Assembly: GCA_029237775.1 (NCBI GenBank)
Contig: JAQZBR010000005.1
Span: forward strand, 62,001-126,000
Direction: 5' to 3'
DNA: 64,000 nt
From: Bacteroidota bacterium
GTDB lineage: Bacteria; Bacteroidota; Bacteroidia; 2-12-FULL-35-15
In this document: positions 55,372-64,000 of the stretch, piece after piece
Position numbering within the stretch: position 1 is the first letter of the stretch
How the letters are laid out: every line of letters begins with the position of its first letter
Notes under the pieces: generated by a model
The model's input: the letters and a program-made list of their open reading frames with translations, nothing else
Told to the model about the DNA's origin: nothing
Databases searched by the model: none
Translations under genes and position numbers: made by a program

Positions 55372-55402
55372 TTGGATATACAAAATCCCTTCATTATATT
55401 TG
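55372..55402 (+). promoter_or_regulatory. consensus Bacteroidota promoter, second T9SS gene
   Basis: TTG 55372-55374, 20 bp, TATATTTG 55395-55402. The -7 box is identical to that of the first T9SS gene. Confidence 0.85.
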
Positions 55403-55444
55403 TTAAATCAGAATGCACGTCTAACCATTAAAATAAAAAATGCT

Positions 55445-57331
55445 ATGAAAAAACAAGTACTCTTAGGAGTTGCTTTGGGTGTTGGTACATTTGCGTTCGC
55501 GCAAAGAACTTATACCGGAGTTACTGCACAAAAAGTTAAAGCAGCAGCAGCAAACAGAGCTGAGCTTTACATTAAGAATCAGCAGGCAGGAGCAGAAGCT
55601 TCTTCTTTTTCCGGGCTGGCTTCAAATTCAAATAATGCTCCGCAAAACAGAGCTTATACAACAACAACGATCGGAACAACTGGTTATCAACTGCAAACAA
55701 ACGCTTCTATCTGTAACCGTTTGATCAATAGTCCCGATGGAACCTTAAGCGCAACCTGGACTTTTTCAACTCAGGCAAGCTCATGGTCGGATCGCGGTAC
55801 AGGTTACAACTATTTCAACGGAACTTCATGGGGGCCTAATCCTACGACACGTATTGAAAACACAAGAACAGGTTTTACCAACATCGGTATTACTTCAGGA
55901 GGTGCAGAAGTTGTTGTTTCCCACGAAGCATCAGATCTTCACATCTCTAAACGTGCTACCAAAGGTATGGGAGCATGGTCTAACGCAGCGTTCTTAGGTT
56001 CTCCTGATGTATGGTCGCGTTTAGCTGTTGGCGGTGCTAACGGTACAACACTGCATGTTATTTCTCAGACAACAGGTACCGCAAATCCTCCTTTCCAGGG
56101 GCAGGACGGAGCTTTAGCTTACTCTCGCTCTCTTGACGGTGGAACTACATGGGATAAGTTACACACAGTAATCCCGCAGATTGACGTAAACAGCTACCTT
56201 GGTTTTGGCGGTGATTCATATTCAATTGACGCAAATGGTGATGTTATCGCTATTGTTGCAGGCGGTTTTGATGTTGACGTTGTGTTGATCAAATCAACAG
56301 ACAACGGTGAAACATGGACTAAAACAATTGTTAATTATTTCCCGATACCATTATTTGATTATACCGCTACAACTTCGGATATTGACAATGACGGAAATCC
56401 TGACACGTTAGAAACTAACGATGCATCAGTGCATGTGATGCTTGACAACCTAAACAGAGCTCATGTTTGGTTTGGCCGTATGAGAATTTTCCATGATGAT
56501 GTCACTGCAACAGGAGTTAGCTACTTTCCCGGAACTGACGGTTTAATGTACTGGAATGAAAGCATGGGCGCTTCAAACGCTACCACTTCAACTCCTGTAA
56601 TGATCGCTGCGGCTGAAGATATTGATATGGATGGAATTTTAAATGTTACCGATTGGGGAACATACCAAACGTCTTTAACGTCTATGCCATCTTCAGGAAT
56701 TGATGCTAACGGAAATCTTTATCTTTCTTATTCAAGCATTTATGAAGGAAACGCTGAGAATGGCGCTCCAGGTGACGGAAAAAGCTACAGACATACTTAT
56801 GTAATGCGTTCTAATGATGGTGGAATGAACTGGTGCCCACCACAGGACATCACAGATCCGGGTGGAGTTATTGATTTAACAGAAGGTGTTTATCCTGCAA
56901 TGGCAAAACGTGTTGATGCAAATGTTCATGTAATTGTTCAGGTGGATGGTTCTGTCGGACACGGTGTATCTGCAAATTCTACTGATCTTCAAAGCGGTGA
57001 TGCAAACATTGATTATGTGAAGATCCCTACAGCAGATCTTACATGTGCGGTTGGTGTTGCTGAAAACACTTCTTTATTAAGTTCTTTCGAAGTATATCCT
57101 AACCCTGCAACTGAAAACATTAACCTTGCTTTCTCTGTAAAGAACAATGGAAATGTGATCATTCGTGTTTACAATGTAACAGGACAAATGGTTGCTGAAT
57201 TAGCTAACCAGGATCTTACTGCAGGAAAGCATTCAATGAATGTAAATACCACCAAATTCAATTCAGGTATCTACATGATCAACATGATCTCTGCAGAAGG
57301 AACTGCAAGTCAGAAAGTGATGATTAAGTAA
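55445..57331 (+). CDS. T9SS type A cargo protein, paralog-like
   Basis: A 628-aa protein from ATG 55445. The signal peptide (MKKQVLLGVALGVGTFAFAQ) and start context mirror the previous gene. Asp-box phrases SLDGGTTWDK, STDNGETWTK and SNDGGMNW are spread along the chain, and DIDNDGNPD / DIDMDGILN look like calcium-binding loops. The T9SS domain starts at VYPNPATENINLAF (about 553). It is likely a surface sialidase-like or adhesin protein. A start 15 codons upstream is possible but would break the signal peptide. Confidence 0.92.
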   Translation: MKKQVLLGVALGVGTFAFAQRTYTGVTAQKVKAAAANRAELYIKNQQAGAEASSFSGLASNSNNAPQNRAYTTTTIGTTGYQLQTNASICNRLINSPDGTLSATWTFSTQASSWSDRGTGYNYFNGTSWGPNPTTRIENTRTGFTNIGITSGGAEVVVSHEASDLHISKRATKGMGAWSNAAFLGSPDVWSRLAVGGANGTTLHVISQTTGTANPPFQGQDGALAYSRSLDGGTTWDKLHTVIPQIDVNSYLGFGGDSYSIDANGDVIAIVAGGFDVDVVLIKSTDNGETWTKTIVNYFPIPLFDYTATTSDIDNDGNPDTLETNDASVHVMLDNLNRAHVWFGRMRIFHDDVTATGVSYFPGTDGLMYWNESMGASNATTSTPVMIAAAEDIDMDGILNVTDWGTYQTSLTSMPSSGIDANGNLYLSYSSIYEGNAENGAPGDGKSYRHTYVMRSNDGGMNWCPPQDITDPGGVIDLTEGVYPAMAKRVDANVHVIVQVDGSVGHGVSANSTDLQSGDANIDYVKIPTADLTCAVGVAENTSLLSSFEVYPNPATENINLAFSVKNNGNVIIRVYNVTGQMVAELANQDLTAGKHSMNVNTTKFNSGIYMINMISAEGTASQKVMIK

Positions 57332-57350
57332 TCAATATTTTTTAATAAAA

Positions 57351-57390
57351 AACGCCTTCCCAATAATCCGGGAAGGCGTTTTTTTATTTA
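57351..57390 (+). terminator. rho-independent terminator
   Basis: Eleven-bp stem AACGCCTTCCC / GGGAAGGCGTT with a T run. Confidence 0.92.
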
Positions 57391-57391
57391 C

Positions 57392-57399
57392 TATTTTTG
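57392..57399 (+). promoter_or_regulatory. -7 box of the 57418 gene
   Basis: TATTTTTG fits TAnnTTTG and lies 18 bp before ATG 57418. It overlaps any upstream in-frame start, supporting the choice of 57418. Confidence 0.6.
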
Positions 57400-57417
57400 T
57401 GTACTAAAAAAAATGTT

Positions 57418-57834
57418 ATGCTAAAAAATGCACTTGCAGTCATACTTGGATTAGTTGGAAGCTCTTTCATTATTTTCGCGTTGGAGGTCATTAGCCATAT
57501 CATTTATCCTCCTCCCGCCAATCTGGATATTAATAACCTGGAGCAGATCAAAGAATTCACCGGCTCTGCACCAAAGATCGTTTTCATCCTTGTCATCTTA
57601 TCTTATGCAATTGGTTCCATTGTCGGTGGACTTATTGCTGCAGCTGTCGCTCCAACCAATAAGATCACCAAGGCAATAACTGTAGGGGGAATTCTAATGG
57701 GGTTAGGTGCATATAATCTTTTCATGATCCCTCATCCGATCTGGACGATTGTCATTTCGATCTTTCTTTTTATTCCCTGCTCCTATCTAGGTGGTTATTG
57801 GGGAATGAAAATCTCTTCAAAAAAAGAGAAATAA
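57418..57834 (+). CDS. small four-helix membrane protein
   Basis: A 138-aa integral membrane protein with four hydrophobic segments (about 5-27, 52-75, 83-101, 107-130) and a lysine-rich end. No family is recognised. The glycine-rich pattern in segment 2 (SIVGGLIAA) is common in small envelope proteins. It is a single gene between terminators. Confidence 0.75.
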   Translation: MLKNALAVILGLVGSSFIIFALEVISHIIYPPPANLDINNLEQIKEFTGSAPKIVFILVILSYAIGSIVGGLIAAAVAPTNKITKAITVGGILMGLGAYNLFMIPHPIWTIVISIFLFIPCSYLGGYWGMKISSKKEK

Positions 57835-57862
57835 AAAACCCTGCCTTGCAGCAGGGTTTCCT
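57834..57862. terminator. bidirectional terminator
   Basis: Stem AAACCCTGC / GCAGGGTTT between convergent genes. The minus strand has TTTTATTT after it. Confidence 0.88.
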
Positions 57863-57880
57863 TAATATTTTGATTTAAAA

Positions 57881-58522
57881 TTATCTCAGATCTTCAACTG
57901 AAATTCCAGGGTAAGCTTTTGTGTTGAACGTAAAATCGGTATCCGGTACAGCTACATTTGGGGTAAAAGATTTTATAGCGTAAGTCTGCGTGGACCCATC
58001 CTTCATCATCATTTTTGCACTTGAGATCTGCTTCTTGGTTTTATCAACGTACAATTTCACTGTGTGAAATTTTTTCTTGTCAGGATTTTCCGGGAAAAGG
58101 CTGATGGTTTGTGTTGTAGCGTCTTCACCATCAAACTTATATTTGAATCCTTTTTCGTAGATCGTGAAGATCGTTGTCGGGTTCATTGCATCTTCACCAC
58201 CGGTTTCCATATCTTTAATCTGAACTTCGTTAGATGCTTTAATATAATCCCAGACTGTTTTTCCATCGCAATAAATTACATGTCCCGGGATCTCCAACTT
58301 ATACTTGTTACCTTTTGTTTCAATCTTGCCGTTCTGCACATCTTTTGATTTATCCTTCTTCTCATTTGTGAAGCTAAACTCGGCTTTAATAGATGTATAT
58401 GCTTTTGTTTTTGCACTTAATTCGTCAAGGATCACTTTTGCCTTGGGATCGTTCTGAGCTGCTAATGAACAAAAACTTCCCACTCCCAACAATGCGATAA
58501 TTATACTTTTTTTAGAAAACAT
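57881..58522 (-). CDS. LolA-like outer-membrane lipoprotein carrier
   Basis: A 213-aa exported protein: signal peptide (IIIALLGVGSFCSLAAQ) and a LolA-like half-barrel with ELSAKTKAYTSIKAEFSFTN, GHVIYCDGKTVWDY and TDFTFNTKAYPG at the end. It would carry lipoproteins through the periplasm. It follows ftsK by 11 bp, an arrangement frequent in Bacteroidota. Confidence 0.88.
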   Translation of the reverse strand: MFSKKSIIIALLGVGSFCSLAAQNDPKAKVILDELSAKTKAYTSIKAEFSFTNEKKDKSKDVQNGKIETKGNKYKLEIPGHVIYCDGKTVWDYIKASNEVQIKDMETGGEDAMNPTTIFTIYEKGFKYKFDGEDATTQTISLFPENPDKKKFHTVKLYVDKTKKQISSAKMMMKDGSTQTYAIKSFTPNVAVPDTDFTFNTKAYPGISVEDLR

Positions 58523-58533
58523 CTTTAATTTTT

Positions 58534-61053
58534 TTAAGGTTTGTCTGTGTTATTCAAAAACTGTTCCAAAGATAGCATATCTTTTATGAGAACCTCTCTC
58601 GCCTTCGATCCCTCAAAAGGCCCAATGATTCCGGCCGATTCGAGCTGATCTACGATTCTACCGGCACGGTTATATCCCAGCTTCAACCTTCGCTGTAAAA
58701 GTGATGCCGAACCTTGCTGTGTTGAAACAACAATTTCTGCTGCCTGGTTAAAAAGACCATCTCTTTCGGAAGGATCATCCATTTTTCCGCTACCCTCACC
58801 CGTTTCATCAACATACTCCGGTAACATGAACGCTGTTGGATAACTTCTCTGACTTCCGATGAAATCGCAGATCTTATCCACTTCCGGAGTGTCTACGAAT
58901 GCACATTGAATACGGATCAGATCGTTACCGGTTGACAAAAGCATATCACCTCTTCCTATCAGCTGATCTGCCCCACCTGCATCTAAAATAGTTCTTGAAT
59001 CTATTTTTGAGGTTACCCTGAAAGCAATACGGGCAGGGAAGTTAGCTTTAATGGTTCCCGTGATAATATTCACTGAAGGCCTTTGTGTTGCAATGATCAG
59101 ATGTATCCCGATAGCACGTGCAAGCTGTGCCAGGCGAGCGATCGGTGTTTCCACTTCTTTACCGGCAGTCATAATAAGATCGGCAAACTCATCCACTACC
59201 AAAACAATGTAGGGAAGGAACTTATGACCGTTATTCGGGTTAAGCTTTCTGGAAATGAACTTCGCGTTGTATTCTTTCAGATTTCTTACCTGCGCATCTT
59301 TTAGAAGATCATATCGCTGATCCATTTCTATACAAAGTGAATTCAGAGTATGTACTACCTTTTTTGTGTCTGTAATGATCGCCTCAGCGCTATCAGGCAG
59401 CTTTGCCAGGAAATGGCGCTCAATTTTGTTGAATAAGGTTAATTCAACCTTCTTCGGATCGACAAGAACAAACTTAATCTGGGAAGGATGCTTCTTGTAT
59501 AAAAGTGAAACGAGGATTGCGTTCAAACCAACGGATTTACCCTGTCCTGTAGCACCCGCCATCAGCAAGTGCGGCATTTTAGCAAGATCCGCGATGAATG
59601 TTTCGTTACTGATAGTTTTTCCTAATGCAATAGGAAGGTCCATTGAAGTGTTCTGGAATTTCTCAGAAGCAAGGATAGTCCTCATCGGAACCATTTCGGC
59701 ATGCTGGTTCGGAACTTCGATCCCGATGGTTCCTTTACCCGGAATAGGCGCGATTATACGGATCCCGAGTGCAGATAAGCTAAGCGCAATATCATCTTCC
59801 AGATTTTTGATCTTCGAAATTCTGACTCCCGCAGCAGGTATAATTTCATATAATGTTACTGTCGGGCCGACAGTTGCTTTTATCTTTTCTATCTCAATTC
59901 CGTAATCACTAAGAGTTTTAAGGATCCTGTCCTTATTTGCATTAAGCTCCTCTGTATTAATCACAATATCCTTTGAACCGCCATAATTCTCGAGAAGATC
60001 TAAAGGAGGAAATTGATAATGTCCCAGATCCAAAGTAGGATCGTACTCTCCTACCTGTGCTACCAGCGCTTCCGAGATTTGTTCCGGAGTCAGCTCCTGC
60101 TCCCGTTCCTCATTCTTTTCAACAGTGAACTGAACCGAATCCGTTTCCGCGGAAAGAACTATAGGCTCTGATTCCACCGGCTTTTCCACCTCTTCAACAA
60201 TATCGTGCTTCACTTCATTTGTGATCGTTAGATCCTGTTTATTCGATAGGATTTCAGGAACTTCCGGTTCATCTTCCTCTTCAACAAACTCTTCACGCAA
60301 AGTATTCAAAGGTAATATTTTCTCTTCCGGTTCCGGATCCGGTTCGGGAGTTTCATCAGTGATCGGATCCTTTTTACCAAGATCAAATGAGAAGTTAAAG
60401 GCTGCAACAAGAAACACGACAAACGCAAAAAACAGTAAAACGCCTGTTCCGATATGTCCGAGATAAAGATCCAGCTTATTGGTCATTGTGTAACCAAAAG
60501 CACCGCCCAGGTAAAACAACATATCATTGAAAATGTAACCGAGTGTAAGTGAAATGAAGATCAGGAAGAAGAATGAGTATGCGTATACTTTACCGATATT
60601 AAAAAATGCAATATTAAATGTGATTCTCATTCCTGTTACAAATGCTACAAAAGCGATAATGTAAGAAGCGACTCCAAACCATTTGTGCACGAAGATGTGA
60701 GACAGCAAGGCCCCGAATTTCCCAAGCCAGTTCTCCACCTTTACATCAGGTGAGAAGAGATCTCCAAGTACTTTATCCTGATCTACCTGCCATGTGAAGG
60801 CAAAAGATGTAAAAGCAATGCAGAGGTAAACCGAGAACAAAAGTAGGGTCAGTCCGAAAATTTTCTGAAATCTTTCATTGCGTGCAAAGGCGAAAGCGTT
60901 TGTCACTTTTTCAGAAATTCCGGGCCCTTTGCTTTCAGATACAACCTGTTTTTCCTTTTTAAGTTTTGTATCTTTTTCTTTTGATGAAGCTTTCTGCTCA
61001 GGCTGTTGTTCCCTGATCGTGTTTTTTAAGGTATTTTTCTTGGTCTCAGCCAT
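58534..61053 (-). CDS. ftsK: FtsK/SpoIIIE DNA translocase
   Basis: An 839-aa translocase: four N-terminal membrane segments (about 66-88, 125-142, 155-182, 200-222), an acidic linker (230-340), Walker A GATGQGKSV (about 499-507), Walker B VLVVDEFADLI (near 625), and a C-terminal winged-helix gamma domain that reads KOPS-like DNA sites (QRRLKLGYNRAGRIVDQLES). It pumps chromosome DNA at the division site. Co-transcribed with the lolA-like gene. Confidence 0.95.
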   Translation of the reverse strand: MAETKKNTLKNTIREQQPEQKASSKEKDTKLKKEKQVVSESKGPGISEKVTNAFAFARNERFQKIFGLTLLLFSVYLCIAFTSFAFTWQVDQDKVLGDLFSPDVKVENWLGKFGALLSHIFVHKWFGVASYIIAFVAFVTGMRITFNIAFFNIGKVYAYSFFFLIFISLTLGYIFNDMLFYLGGAFGYTMTNKLDLYLGHIGTGVLLFFAFVVFLVAAFNFSFDLGKKDPITDETPEPDPEPEEKILPLNTLREEFVEEEDEPEVPEILSNKQDLTITNEVKHDIVEEVEKPVESEPIVLSAETDSVQFTVEKNEEREQELTPEQISEALVAQVGEYDPTLDLGHYQFPPLDLLENYGGSKDIVINTEELNANKDRILKTLSDYGIEIEKIKATVGPTVTLYEIIPAAGVRISKIKNLEDDIALSLSALGIRIIAPIPGKGTIGIEVPNQHAEMVPMRTILASEKFQNTSMDLPIALGKTISNETFIADLAKMPHLLMAGATGQGKSVGLNAILVSLLYKKHPSQIKFVLVDPKKVELTLFNKIERHFLAKLPDSAEAIITDTKKVVHTLNSLCIEMDQRYDLLKDAQVRNLKEYNAKFISRKLNPNNGHKFLPYIVLVVDEFADLIMTAGKEVETPIARLAQLARAIGIHLIIATQRPSVNIITGTIKANFPARIAFRVTSKIDSRTILDAGGADQLIGRGDMLLSTGNDLIRIQCAFVDTPEVDKICDFIGSQRSYPTAFMLPEYVDETGEGSGKMDDPSERDGLFNQAAEIVVSTQQGSASLLQRRLKLGYNRAGRIVDQLESAGIIGPFEGSKAREVLIKDMLSLEQFLNNTDKP

Positions 61054-61173
61054 TTATATTTCAAATTTCAGATTGTCGAATTGAGCGCCTGAATTATCGG
61101 CTTTTAAAATTACCAAATCGTTAAGCCTTAACGCGGCAATTAAGAAAATCTTATAAACTTGAAATTGTGGAAA

Positions 61174-61210
61174 ACAAAAAAGCCTTCCGGAGATCCGAAA
61201 GGCTTTCTGG
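61174..61210 (-). terminator. terminator of the DUF4412-like gene pair
   Basis: Stem AAAGCCTTCCGG / CCGAAAGGCTTT (one mismatch), with T-rich sequence on the minus side. Confidence 0.8.
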
Positions 61211-61225
61211 TAAAGAATTATAGTA

Positions 61226-61903
61226 TTATTGTCCCATCTGCTGCATTGATTTCTGAAAATCTTCCATGGTAGTTTCCTTATAACCATCCGTTGGCACATC
61301 GAATTTGCTATCAGGTACAGGATCTTTTGAAACGGATTTGGTTGTGAACGTCATCTTAAGGCCACCCTGATTCATTGCGAATTCCATTGGGAAACCTTTC
61401 AACCCTTTATAAGCTGCTTTTAGATCAGAAGTCGGAATTTCTTCAGTGTAATAGACATTCATCACATCTTCCTTACCTTCTTTGGATTTAACTGTCACCT
61501 CCGCTTTTTTACAATTATATCCCGCAATCATTTTTTTCTCATCTATGTATTTGATGCTTGTTTCAGGGGCTTTCGCCTCTTCCTTTTTAATATCCGCTTC
61601 GTTCATTTTTATCATGTATTTCTGTCCCATGATATCCATAAGCGTGATGATCTGTTTTGATTTCGTGTCCATTAAAGACGTGGTGCTCTGAATAGCCATA
61701 TTCAGATCCGTTCTGCGTTTATCACCTTTGATATACGTCACGGATTCAGCTCCGTTCAGCATTGTTAAAGCTTCCGGAGGCAAACCCGAACCTTCAAAAG
61801 AAATACCGTAGGTTACAGTTCCTTCAAAAGGAACCGCTTTTTGGGCAAATGAGTAAACAGTAGAACATGCTACCAGAACAGCAGTAAAAAATAGTTTTTT
61901 CAT
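61226..61903 (-). CDS. DUF4412-like exported protein
   Basis: A 225-aa protein with a signal peptide (LFFTAVLVACSTVYSFAQ) and a beta-rich domain: FEGTVTYGISFEG, IAGYNCKKAEVTV and MTFTTKSVSKDPVPDSKFDVP. It matches the DUF4412/GLPGLI-like group of periplasmic proteins of unknown function. It is second in a two-gene unit with a paralog that bears a lipobox; 9 bp separate them. Confidence 0.8.
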   Translation of the reverse strand: MKKLFFTAVLVACSTVYSFAQKAVPFEGTVTYGISFEGSGLPPEALTMLNGAESVTYIKGDKRRTDLNMAIQSTTSLMDTKSKQIITLMDIMGQKYMIKMNEADIKKEEAKAPETSIKYIDEKKMIAGYNCKKAEVTVKSKEGKEDVMNVYYTEEIPTSDLKAAYKGLKGFPMEFAMNQGGLKMTFTTKSVSKDPVPDSKFDVPTDGYKETTMEDFQKSMQQMGQ

Positions 61904-61912
61904 GATATGGAT

Positions 61913-62590
61913 TTATTGAAGACTTAAAAAGAAATTGTCCATTTCCTCTTTTGAAATGGTTTTATAATCTGCCGGCAATTCAAATGTTGAATCGTCAATA
62001 TCTTCCGGCTTAACCGATTTAGCGGTGAACTTCATTTCAAGCCCGAATTTTTTCATCTGATATTCCATCAGCACACCTTCTATTTTACAGAAAGGATTAG
62101 CAAAATTTGGATCTTTTATATCAAGATCGTTCGTGTAAAAAATGTCGAATTCACTTGCCGTCTCATCGTTAACCTTAACGTGGGCCTTTTTACATTTATA
62201 ACCTGCAATAACTTTCGTTTCCTTTAAAGGAGTGATCTCAACAGGAAAGGCGGAGTTTTCTTTTTTGATATCCGCTTCCGACTGGATCAGAGAAAACTTC
62301 TTGTTAAGAAGCTTAACAAGCTGGATCATGGATTTAGTTTCAGGATCTGAGATAAAAGAAGTGCTGAATAGACCCATCCCTGCGCTCATTTCAGCACATG
62401 ACTTGTTATTCTTAAACTTAATGGTCATTTTATTAGGAGCCATGCTGGCCATGGAGTTACTCTGGTCAACAGCCACTGCATCATATTCAATGATACCTTC
62501 CGCGATGAACTTTTCATCGGTATTACCGCATCCCGTAAAACTTAATATATAAATACAGCTCGCAAAAGCTATGAGTAGTGACTTTTTCAT
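61913..62590 (-). CDS. DUF4412-like lipoprotein, paralog
   Basis: A 225-aa lipoprotein: MKKSLLIAFASCIYILSFTG followed by Cys21. The body is paralogous to the next gene (IAGYKCKKAHVKV, MKFTAKSVKPEDIDDSTFELP). The start at ATG 62590 fits the lipobox; an upstream start adds 15 residues. Function is unknown. Confidence 0.8.
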   Translation of the reverse strand: MKKSLLIAFASCIYILSFTGCGNTDEKFIAEGIIEYDAVAVDQSNSMASMAPNKMTIKFKNNKSCAEMSAGMGLFSTSFISDPETKSMIQLVKLLNKKFSLIQSEADIKKENSAFPVEITPLKETKVIAGYKCKKAHVKVNDETASEFDIFYTNDLDIKDPNFANPFCKIEGVLMEYQMKKFGLEMKFTAKSVKPEDIDDSTFELPADYKTISKEEMDNFFLSLQ

Positions 62591-62691
62591 ATCGGTCATG
62601 CGTACCGGATGCTCTGTGTAAACAACCGAAGGCACATATAATTACGATTAAGGTGCGAAAGGTAGCGATAAAATGAGATAAGTCAAAATAA

Positions 62692-64000
62692 TTAATATCC
62701 CAGAGTTTTCAACATAGATTTAAAGCTCTGCTCCTTCGCAAACAGCCTTGTACTTACTTCGCCATCCTCATCACGGTCAATGATCACATGCTTTGGTGCC
62801 GGAATCAGGCAATGCTGAATCCCGCCATAACCACCGAGTGATTCCTGGTAAGCCCCTGTATGGAAAAACCCTAAGTACTGCGGGATTTTCTGCTTTTCGG
62901 TCACAATAGGCATATAAACCTGATTCAGGTGAGACTCCGCATTATAGTAATCCTCGCTGTCACATGTCAATCCCCCCAGATTCACGCGCTGATATTCTTT
63001 TTCCCAGTTATTAATGGCAAGGAGAATGAATTTCTGCTTTATTCCCCATGTATCAGGCAAAGTTGTGATGAATGAACTGTCGATCATATACCATAACTCA
63101 TTGTCATTCTGCTTCTTAACGTCCACGATCGAATATAGTGCTGCTCCGCTTTCTCCTACCGTATAGCTCCCGAATTCTGTAAAAATATTCGGCTCGTCCA
63201 CATCGCGTTCATCACAGATATTTTTGATCTTCTGGATGATCTCGTCAGCCATGTATGAATAGTCGTAACTGAATCCCAGGGATGTCCTGATCGGAAAACC
63301 ACCTCCGATATCAAGGGAATCCAGTGTAGGACAAACCTTTTTCAGATCACAGTATACATTGATGCATTTCGATAACTCCGACCAATAGTAAGTCGTGTCC
63401 TTGATACCTGTATTGATAAAGAAATGCAGCATTTTCAACTCACATTTTGAGCTTTCTTTGATGCTTGTGTTATAATAATCGATGATATCCGCTTCACGGA
63501 TCCCTAAACGTGAAGTGTAAAATTCGAATTTCGGTTCCTCATCTGTTGCAACACGGATCCCTACTTTGAACTTCTTCTTACAAAGTTTTTCCAGCGAGGG
63601 AAGCTCTTTCTTGTTATCAAGGATTGGAATTGCATTTACAAAACCATCATTGATAAGCTCTGAAATGTATTTAAGATACGTAGGGCGCTTATAACCGTTA
63701 TTGATGATATATGTATCCTTGTTGATTCTCCCTGAGCTGTAAAGGGAACGGATAACCGGGACATCAAATGCAGATGAGGTTTCGAGGTGAATATCGTTTT
63801 TAAGGGCTTCCTCCAAAACAAAAGAGAAATGGGAGCTCTTGGTACAGTAACAATATGTATATTTGCCCTTATAGTCAGCCCTTGCCATAGCCACGTTGAA
63901 TAATTTCTTGGCTTTCTGGATCTGAGCGCTGATCTTAGGTAAATAGCTTATTTTTAATGGAGTGCCATACTTTTTAATGATATCCATAAGAGGAATATCA
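62692..64000 (-). CDS. speA: arginine decarboxylase, 5-prime end beyond the window
   Basis: At least 435 codons of a fold-III PLP decarboxylase, cut by the window edge; the reading frame stays open to base 64000. The PLP lysine is in YCYCTKSSHF, and LDIGGGFPI, FTEFGSYTVGESGAAL, LGGLTCDSEDYY and ESLGGYGGIQHC are in the order of biosynthetic arginine decarboxylases. It makes agmatine for polyamines. The ATG at 63987 is internal; the true start is upstream of the window end. Confidence 0.9.
   Translation of the reverse strand, partial: DIPLMDIIKKYGTPLKISYLPKISAQIQKAKKLFNVAMARADYKGKYTYCYCTKSSHFSFVLEEALKNDIHLETSSAFDVPVIRSLYSSGRINKDTYIINNGYKRPTYLKYISELINDGFVNAIPILDNKKELPSLEKLCKKKFKVGIRVATDEEPKFEFYTSRLGIREADIIDYYNTSIKESSKCELKMLHFFINTGIKDTTYYWSELSKCINVYCDLKKVCPTLDSLDIGGGFPIRTSLGFSYDYSYMADEIIQKIKNICDERDVDEPNIFTEFGSYTVGESGAALYSIVDVKKQNDNELWYMIDSSFITTLPDTWGIKQKFILLAINNWEKEYQRVNLGGLTCDSEDYYNAESHLNQVYMPIVTEKQKIPQYLGFFHTGAYQESLGGYGGIQHCLIPAPKHVIIDRDEDGEVSTRLFAKEQSFKSMLKTLGY

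Noticed and set aside
59366-59905. A 179-codon plus-strand reading frame inside ftsK
   Set aside because: It is antisense to the conserved FtsK ATPase part and has no family pattern; a shadow frame.
1-64000. CRISPR arrays, insertion sequences or prophage
   Set aside because: No regularly spaced repeats, no transposase, integrase or phage structural gene were seen on either strand.

Overview
The window comes from a member of the Bacteroidota, most likely the Flavobacteriales or a neighbouring order; the exact family cannot be fixed from sequence reading alone. The evidence is: two secreted proteins with type IX secretion C-terminal sorting domains; several promoters of the Bacteroidota form TTG-N19-21-TAnnTTTG; weak Shine-Dalgarno signals; and a gene set typical of the phylum (DUF5686 outer-membrane protein, DPP4-type S9 peptidase, fused E1 alpha/beta dehydrogenase, FtsK next to a LolA-like carrier, fold-III arginine decarboxylase). 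Coding density is high and base composition is near 40% GC, except for a clearly AT-rich stretch at about 45.8-47.6 kb.

Layout. 0-9.2 kb: mixed housekeeping and envelope genes (crotonase, multipass membrane protein, CsbD, LtaS-like sulfatase, DbpA-like helicase, S28/S37-type secreted peptidase, an SDR without its catalytic tyrosine). 9.4-19.3 kb: fused TPP-dependent E1 dehydrogenase, half-size DUF1456 protein, GNAT, ornithine aminotransferase, secreted transglutaminase-like protein, RlmD, DUF5686 protein, TPMT-like methyltransferase. 19.3-22.3 kb: a minus-strand group yceI / DOPA-dioxygenase-like / small protein / pirin behind a MarR gene. The same perfect palindrome ATGTATATACAT lies in front of both marR and yceI, which points to a compact autoregulated MarR regulon. 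22.3-30.6 kb: lipoprotein and HI0933-type flavoprotein, an SPFH-GYF plus zinc-ribbon membrane protein pair (YdjI/YdjG-like), a small signalling cluster (SEC14/STAS-like protein, soluble histidine kinase with duplicated linker domain, single-domain response regulator) and a GlcD-type oxidase.

30.7-45.1 kb: outer-membrane lipoprotein, second SPFH protein with a ribbon-helix-helix partner behind a consensus promoter, DPP4, PIN toxin/antitoxin pair, POT peptide transporter, thioredoxin, DUF2339/DUF3999 envelope pair, then two adjacent receiver-domain proteins (SpoIIE-type phosphatase and histidine kinase). 45.1-47.8 kb: the least explained region. It has two tandem paralogous small membrane proteins transcribed away from an AT-rich 486-aa helical-repeat protein. 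The 347-bp divergent spacer carries two copies of TGGACAAAT-x-GT-N8-GCAACAT, each about 72 bp from one of the two start codons. tRNA-His follows. 47.9-53.3 kb: heavy-metal P-type ATPase coupled to a glycosyltransferase, flippase and methyltransferase. 53.4-57.3 kb: two tandem T9SS cargo proteins with near-identical promoters and leaders. 57.4-64 kb: small membrane protein, ftsK-lolA operon, two tandem DUF4412-like paralogs, and the arginine decarboxylase gene cut by the window end.

The best candidates for something undescribed are the divergent small-membrane-protein / helical-repeat locus with its paired direct repeats (45.2-47.6 kb) and the MarR palindrome regulon (19.3-22.3 kb). No CRISPR array, insertion sequence, prophage or known biosynthetic cluster was seen.
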